NCBI GenBank assembly: GCA_005885285.1
Contig: VAZG01000443.1
Coordinates: 1 to 35,816, forward strand
Source: Alphaproteobacteria bacterium
GTDB taxonomy: Bacteria; Pseudomonadota; Alphaproteobacteria; Rhizobiales; Xanthobacteraceae
Reading direction: 5' to 3'
Length of the DNA: 35,816 nt
Shown: positions 32,499 to 35,816 of the stretch, piece by piece
Numbering within the stretch: the first letter of the stretch is position 1
Layout of the letters: each line of letters opens with the position of its first letter
Notes under the pieces: model-generated
What the model was told of the DNA's origin: nothing
Seen by the model: only the letters and a program-made list of their open reading frames with translations
Databases searched by the model: none
Made by a program: the position numbers and the translations under genes

Positions 32499-32867
32499 AT
32501 GGCTTCGACTGACCGCGCGGCAACGATCCGCGCCATCTTCGTCGCCTACATGGCCAATGACCGCAAGGTCGTGGAGGATGTACTTGCGGAGGATTTCCGT
32601 TTCACCAGCCCCTATGACGACCAAATCGACAAAAAGACCTATTTCGAGCGCTGTTGGAAGAACAGCGATTGGATCGAGCGGCACGAGCTCGAAAAAATCT
32701 TCGTCGAGGGCGACGAAGCTTTTGTAACCTACAAATGCACGGCCAGGGGCGGCAAGAGCTTCCGCAACACCGAGTTCTTCGTGTTCGCCGGCGACAAGGT
32801 CAGGCGCATCGACGTCTATTTCGGTGCCAGCTACCAGGACGGCGCATTCGTCAAACAGCCGGAATAA
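32499..32867 (+). CDS. NTF2/SnoaL-like protein
   Basis: The 122-residue NTF2-like protein opens MASTDRAATIRAIFVAYMANDRKVVEDVLAEDFRFTSPYDDQI, a helix followed by the first strand of the cone fold. It ends with a FRNTEFFVFAGDKVRRIDVYFG strand pair. Proteins of this type often act as small hydrolases, isomerases or ligand binders. The ATG immediately follows the GST stop, so the two belong to one unit. The pocket contains D, Y, H and W residues (YDDQ, WIERHE), but no reaction can be named. Downstream, the gap to the serine hydrolase contains an ECF42-type promoter, so this gene ends one unit. Confidence 0.87.
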   Translation: MASTDRAATIRAIFVAYMANDRKVVEDVLAEDFRFTSPYDDQIDKKTYFERCWKNSDWIERHELEKIFVEGDEAFVTYKCTARGGKSFRNTEFFVFAGDKVRRIDVYFGASYQDGAFVKQPE

Positions 32868-32883
32868 AAAAATGCGGCCGGCA

Positions 32884-32910
32884 TGTCGATTTGGCCCAGT
32901 CTCATTCGTC
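32884..32910 (+). promoter_or_regulatory. ECF42-type promoter of the serine hydrolase gene
   Basis: TGTCGA (32884-32889), a 17-bp spacer and CGTC (32907-32910), 43 bp before the start codon. It shares the ATTCGTC end seen, as TTCGTC, at all four sites. Confidence 0.75.
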
Positions 32911-32953
32911 TTGCTGTTGTCAGGATTCGGTATCTCCGAAAGGGAACACAGAA

Positions 32954-34162
32954 ATGCAGGAAATGAGCAGCGTCGGCGGACTATCGAAAGCGCGCCTTGG
33001 CCGCATGCGCGGCATCATGGCCGGTCACGTCGAAAGCGGCCATTTGCCCGGCTTGGTGGCACTGGTAAGCCGCCACGGCGAGGTTCATGTCGACGTGATC
33101 GGCAAAATGGCGATTGGCGGCGCGTCGATGCGGCGCGATACCATCTTCCGGATCACCTCGATGACCAAGCCGGTGACGGCGGCGGCCGCCATGATCCTGG
33201 TCGAGGAATGCAAGTTGCGCCTCGATGATCCCGTCGATCGCTGGCTGCCGGAATTGGCGGACCGCAAGGTGCTGCGCGCCATCGATGCCGCCGTCGGCGA
33301 CACCGTGCCGGCAAAGCGCGCGATCACGCTGCGCGATTTGCTGACCTTCCGCCTGGGTCTTGGCATGATCATGGTGTTTCCCGATCGATATCCGATCCAA
33401 AAGGCGATTGCGGAAGCAGGTTTCGCTCCGGGACCGGTATTTCCGTCGTTCGCGCCCGACGATTTGATGCGGCGTTACGGCACTCTTCCGCTGGTCTACC
33501 AGCCCGGCGAGCGCTGGCTCTACAACAGCGGAACCGAAATCCTCGGCGTGCTGATCGCACGCGCCGCCGGCACCACGTTCGGAAAATTCCTGCACGAACG
33601 CATTTTTGCGCCGCTCGGCATGAACGATACCGGCTTTAGCGTGCCTGCCGCCAAACTCGACCGGTTCGCGACCGCCTATACGCGCGACCACGCAACGGGA
33701 GAGTTGAAAGTGTTCGACGATCCCTCGACCGGCAAGTTCGCAAAGCCGCCGCTGTTCGAGAACGGCAGCGCCGGGCTGGTTTCGACCGCGGATGATTTCA
33801 ACGCGTTCGCGCAGATGATGCAAAACGGCGGGCGGCTCGGCAGCGAGCGAATCCTCTCGCGGCCGTCGGTTGAACTGATGACTTCAGATCACCTCACGTC
33901 CGAACAGAAACAGGGCTCCGAACTGTTTTTCGGCGACAACAGGGGCTGGGGTCTCGGGCTTTCGGTGTTCACCAAGCGCGACGATCTCAGCACGGCACCG
34001 GGCCGCTTCGGCTGGGACGGCGGTTACGGCACCTCCTGGTATTCCGACCCCAAGGAAAATCTCACCGGCATTATCTTGACTCAGCGGCTGATGGATTCGC
34101 CGCAGCCGCCCGCGGTGATGGCGGATTTCTGGACCTCGGCCTATCAGGCGATCGACGATTGA
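32954..34162 (+). CDS. Serine hydrolase of the beta-lactamase/EstB family
   Basis: The 402-residue protein has the class C beta-lactamase-like motifs SMTK (S69-K72), YNS (Y190-S192) and a WDGG box at 354-357 in place of KTG. This is the set seen in EstB-type esterases and related peptidases. No signal peptide is visible, so it is probably cytoplasmic. I chose the ATG at 32954 (MQEMSSVGGLSKARLGRMRG), which has GGGA at a proper distance; the second ATG at 32963 is possible. It should hydrolyse an ester or amide; the substrate is unknown. An ECF42-type promoter precedes it, placing it in the putative sigma regulon. The YCII cluster follows after its own promoter. Confidence 0.9.
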   Translation: MQEMSSVGGLSKARLGRMRGIMAGHVESGHLPGLVALVSRHGEVHVDVIGKMAIGGASMRRDTIFRITSMTKPVTAAAAMILVEECKLRLDDPVDRWLPELADRKVLRAIDAAVGDTVPAKRAITLRDLLTFRLGLGMIMVFPDRYPIQKAIAEAGFAPGPVFPSFAPDDLMRRYGTLPLVYQPGERWLYNSGTEILGVLIARAAGTTFGKFLHERIFAPLGMNDTGFSVPAAKLDRFATAYTRDHATGELKVFDDPSTGKFAKPPLFENGSAGLVSTADDFNAFAQMMQNGGRLGSERILSRPSVELMTSDHLTSEQKQGSELFFGDNRGWGLGLSVFTKRDDLSTAPGRFGWDGGYGTSWYSDPKENLTGIILTQRLMDSPQPPAVMADFWTSAYQAIDD

Positions 34163-34216
34163 ACGGGCGGCAGGCGTCCCGTCCGGCAATTACCTCCGAA
34201 ATAATTCTTTCCGACA

Positions 34217-34243
34217 TGTCGGTGCCGCAAAACCCCTTTCGTC
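34217..34243 (+). promoter_or_regulatory. ECF42-type promoter of the triple YCII operon
   Basis: TGTCGG (34217-34222), a 17-bp spacer and CGTC (34240-34243), 47 bp upstream of the first YCII start codon. The -35 half is also part of a perfect 12-bp palindrome, CCGACATGTCGG (34211-34222), absent from the other three sites. Confidence 0.75.
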
Positions 34244-34290
34244 TTGTTGACGAGCGCCGGCTTTAAAATGAAATCAAACGGAGAGTGACG

Positions 34291-34707
34291 ATGCAATTCA
34301 TGGTGATTGTAAAGGCGAGCCAGGAGTCCGAAGCCGGAATCATGCCGAGCAGGGAACTTCTGACCGCGATGGGCAAGTTCAATGAGGAGATGGTCAAGGC
34401 CGGCATCATGGAGGCGGGCGAAGGGCTGCATCCGACCGTAAAGGGCGCGCGCATCAAATATTCCGGCGGACAGGGCGCCGTCAGCCGCGGGCCGTTCAAC
34501 CTGACCAATGATTTGGTCGCGGGCTTCTGGCTGATCCGGACCAAATCGCTGGACGAAGCGATCACTTGGATGAAGCGGGCGCCATTCGACGGCGGCGCCG
34601 AGATCGAGATCCGGCAGGTATTTGCGCCCGAGGATTTTGGCGAAGCGCTGACGCCCGAATTGCGCCAGCAGGAAGAACGCCTGCGCGCCCAGGCCGCGAA
34701 GAAGTAA
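34291..34707 (+). CDS. YCII/DGPF-domain protein, first of three
   Basis: The 138-residue protein opens MQFMVIVKASQESEAGIMPS and carries SRGPFNLTNDLVAGFWLIRTKS, where the DGPF motif has become RGPF. The layout is otherwise that of the DGPF subgroup, with the C-terminal strand AEIEIRQVFAPEDFGE. The ATG at 34291 has GGAG eight bases upstream. It is the first gene behind an ECF42-type promoter, followed by another YCII gene after 26 bp. Loss of the Asp in DGPF may indicate altered chemistry. The function is unknown; proteins of this type accompany ECF42 sigma factors. Confidence 0.9.
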   Translation: MQFMVIVKASQESEAGIMPSRELLTAMGKFNEEMVKAGIMEAGEGLHPTVKGARIKYSGGQGAVSRGPFNLTNDLVAGFWLIRTKSLDEAITWMKRAPFDGGAEIEIRQVFAPEDFGEALTPELRQQEERLRAQAAKK

Positions 34708-34733
34708 ACACTAACGAACAGGACGACACGACC

Positions 34734-35153
34734 ATGCGATTCATGATGTTGATGATCCCCCTGGGCTATGAGACCGCGCCGCCGGACGTCCAACTCGACC
34801 CCGAGCGTGTGGCCGCGATGATGAAATACAACGAGGCGCTAAAGGAGGCGGGCGTCCTGATCACGCTCGACGGGCTGCATCCGCCGTCAACGGGCGCGCG
34901 GGTCTCGTTTGCCACCGGCAAGCCGGTCGTGACCGACGGTCCCTTCACCGAGGCCAAGGAAGTGCTCGGCGGTTACTGGATGATCGATGTGAAGTCGCGC
35001 GAGGAGGCGATCGCCTGGGCGAAGAAGTGCCCGGCTTGCGCAACCGAGATCATCGAAATCCGCCGGGTGCAGGAGATGGAGGATTTTCCCCCCGATGTGC
35101 AGCAGGCCGCGGCCGGATTTAGCGAGCTGCAGCAGGGATCCATCCGCCGTTAA
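34734..35153 (+). CDS. YCII/DGPF-domain protein, second of three
   Basis: The 139-residue paralogue opens MRFMMLMIPLGYETAPPDVQLDPERVAAMMKYNEALKEAGV, with the full DGPF motif in VVTDGPFTEAKEVLGGYWMID. The C-terminal extension (EDFPPDVQQAAAGFSELQQGS) is acidic. The ATG at 34734 follows AGGACGA at a fair distance. It is between the first YCII gene (26 bp) and the third (45 bp), so one transcript is expected. This is the most canonical DGPF protein of the four in the window. Confidence 0.93.
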   Translation: MRFMMLMIPLGYETAPPDVQLDPERVAAMMKYNEALKEAGVLITLDGLHPPSTGARVSFATGKPVVTDGPFTEAKEVLGGYWMIDVKSREEAIAWAKKCPACATEIIEIRRVQEMEDFPPDVQQAAAGFSELQQGSIRR

Positions 35154-35198
35154 GTCAAGCGTTCATCGTCAATCGTTCAACCGCAAAGGGAGAAACCC

Positions 35199-35564
35199 AT
35201 GAGCACCAACGATACGTTCCTCGCAGTTTTCCTCGGCAGCAAGACCAGCCCGAAATGGGCGGCCTGGCACGCGCTACCTGAGGCAGAACGGCGCGCCAAG
35301 GAGCAGCAGGGCATGGCCGCGTGGAAGGCGTGGGTCGAAAAGCATCAGGGGGTGATCGTCGCCATGGGCGGCCCGCTGGGCAAGACCAAGAAGGTTGACG
35401 CAAGCGGCATCGCTGACATCTCAAACGAGATGGGCGCCTTCACGGTGGTGCGCGCCGGCTCGCACGAGGCCGCCGCGAAGCTCTTTGAGAACCACCCACA
35501 TTTTGCGATCTTCCCCGGCGAGCGCGTCGAGATCATGCCGGTCCTGGCGATCCCGGGCGGTTGA
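35199..35564 (+). CDS. YCII-like protein, third of three
   Basis: The 121-residue protein opens MSTNDTFLAVFLGSKTSPKWAAWHALPEAERRAKEQQGMAAWKAW. GGPLGKTKKVDASGIADISNEMGAFTVVRA follows, with GGPL in place of DGPF, and it ends with NHPHFAIFPGERVEIMPVL. It matches a divergent YCII-related group. The conserved HPHF histidines could serve the proposed YCII catalytic role. GGGAG precedes the ATG at 35199. It closes the triple YCII unit, and a hairpin-rich stretch follows the stop. Confidence 0.85.
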   Translation: MSTNDTFLAVFLGSKTSPKWAAWHALPEAERRAKEQQGMAAWKAWVEKHQGVIVAMGGPLGKTKKVDASGIADISNEMGAFTVVRAGSHEAAAKLFENHPHFAIFPGERVEIMPVLAIPGG

Positions 35565-35607
35565 CGGATTGTTAAGGTGTTGCGCCGGTCGGCGCCGGCA
35601 ATCCGTG
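35565..35607 (+). terminator. Inverted repeat after the triple YCII operon
   Basis: ACGGATTG (35565-35572) and CAATCCGT (35600-35607) are perfect 8-bp arms around a GC-rich centre that can itself pair (GCGCCGG with CCGGC). No U-tract follows directly. It is a possible transcription end for the YCII operon. Confidence 0.45.
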
Positions 35608-35640
35608 ATGGACAACCTTCCTCGGCGCTAGCAACAAAAA

Positions 35641-35686
35641 GATAGAGCGGGATGACGGTTCGCAGAAAAGTCATCGCGCTCTAGTG
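35641..35686. repeat. Palindromic repeat, copy 2 (inverted relative to 20079-20126)
   Basis: The unit runs from GATAGAGCGGGATGACGG to GTCATCGCGCTCTAGTG, with 13-bp arms (AGAGCGGGATGAC against GTCATCGCGCTCT) that have one mismatch. Its reverse complement closely matches the copy downstream of ruvB. Confidence 0.75.
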
Positions 35687-35694
35687 ACCTTCAT

Positions 35695-35731
35695 CGCCAG
35701 CTCATGTAAAAGCCTTTCACATGAGCTGGCG
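35695..35731. promoter_or_regulatory. 37-bp near-perfect palindrome overlapping the TetR start codon
   Basis: Arms of 18 bp (CGCCAGCTCATGTAAAAG and CTTTCACATGAGCTGGCG) around a single central C at 35713 match at 17 of 18 positions. The ATG of the TetR gene is inside the right arm. It is a strong candidate autoregulatory operator. In RNA it could also hide the start codon in a hairpin. Confidence 0.65.
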
Positions 35732-35816
35732 CAAGGAACGGGGCCGCGCCGAGCGCGGCTATCACCACGGCAATCTGAAGGAGGCGCTGCTGCAAGCGGC
35801 GCTCGACCTGATCGCG
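35721..35816 (+). CDS. TetR/AcrR family regulator, N-terminal fragment
   Basis: Thirty-two codons are present before the window ends: MSWRKERGRAERGYHHGNLK, then EALLQAALDLIA. The GYHHGNLKEALLQAALDLI stretch is the first helix of the TetR DNA-binding domain in a common subgroup. The helix-turn-helix itself is out of view. The start codon lies within a 37-bp palindrome, so self-repression is likely. No clear Shine-Dalgarno sequence separates the palindrome from the ATG. A later start or leaderless translation is possible, but the frame upstream of the ATG shows no family similarity. Confidence 0.82.
   Translation, partial: MSWRKERGRAERGYHHGNLKEALLQAALDLIA

Noticed and set aside
1..35816. CRISPR array, tRNA or rRNA genes, insertion sequence transposases, prophage genes
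   Set aside because: I saw no regularly spaced direct repeats, no tRNA-like cloverleaf or rRNA segment, and no transposase, integrase or phage structural motif.

Overview
This window looks like a chromosomal segment of an alphaproteobacterium of the Bradyrhizobium/Rhodopseudomonas type. The reasons are the high GC content, the order yebC-ruvC-ruvA-ruvB-ybgC, a 6S RNA between zapA and 5-formyltetrahydrofolate cyclo-ligase, a tkt-gap-pgk cluster, and several families of palindromic intergenic repeats that I associate with that group. The assignment rests on gene order and on my recognition of the protein families. No database search was possible.

Layout. (1) 1-4768, minus strand: the first codons of a MazF-like toxin, its MazE-like antitoxin, then pgk, gap and tkt, with a paired palindromic repeat between gap and pgk. 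(2) 5098-7668, plus strand: a DUF4164 protein, zapA, 6S RNA, a folate cyclo-ligase and a YmdB-type metallophosphoesterase. (3) 7706-13248, minus strand: a frameshifted Phd-like antitoxin, a mandelate-racemase-like enzyme, and a three-subunit molybdenum hydroxylase (triheme cytochrome c, molybdopterin subunit, 2Fe-2S subunit). (4) 13586-16705, minus strand: two tandem soluble chemoreceptors, the downstream one broken by a frameshift. (5) 16908-21743, plus strand: yebC, ruvCAB, a Tat-exported metallophosphoesterase and ybgC. The tolQRAB-pal genes that often follow ybgC are absent here. (6) 21835-24832: a DUF1348 protein, a divergent GST/TetR pair and a 2-hydroxyacid dehydrogenase pseudogene with an internal deletion. 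(7) 24952-35816: an accessory region built around an ECF42-type sigma factor.

The most interesting system is in region 7. The sigma factor gene overlaps a YCII/DGPF gene. Four 27-bp sites of identical geometry, TGTCG(G/A)-N17-CGTC with the spacer always ending in TT, lie upstream of (a) the YCII-sigma operon itself, (b) a DoxX-SRPBCC-VOC operon, (c) a serine beta-lactamase-like hydrolase and (d) a run of three YCII-like genes. This reads as a self-activating sigma regulon of about nine genes, interrupted by unrelated genes: a ClpP-like periplasmic protein, an SDR, a glycine-rich membrane protein, a cupin, a GIY-YIG nuclease, and an HxlR/GST/NTF2-like set.

A second unusual unit is the GIY-YIG nuclease gene framed by two oppositely oriented copies of the palindrome that also occurs between gap and pgk. 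One copy supplies the nuclease's likely ribosome binding site. The other supplies the stop codon of the neighbouring cupin gene. The window ends in a TetR-family gene whose start codon lies inside a 37-bp near-perfect palindrome.
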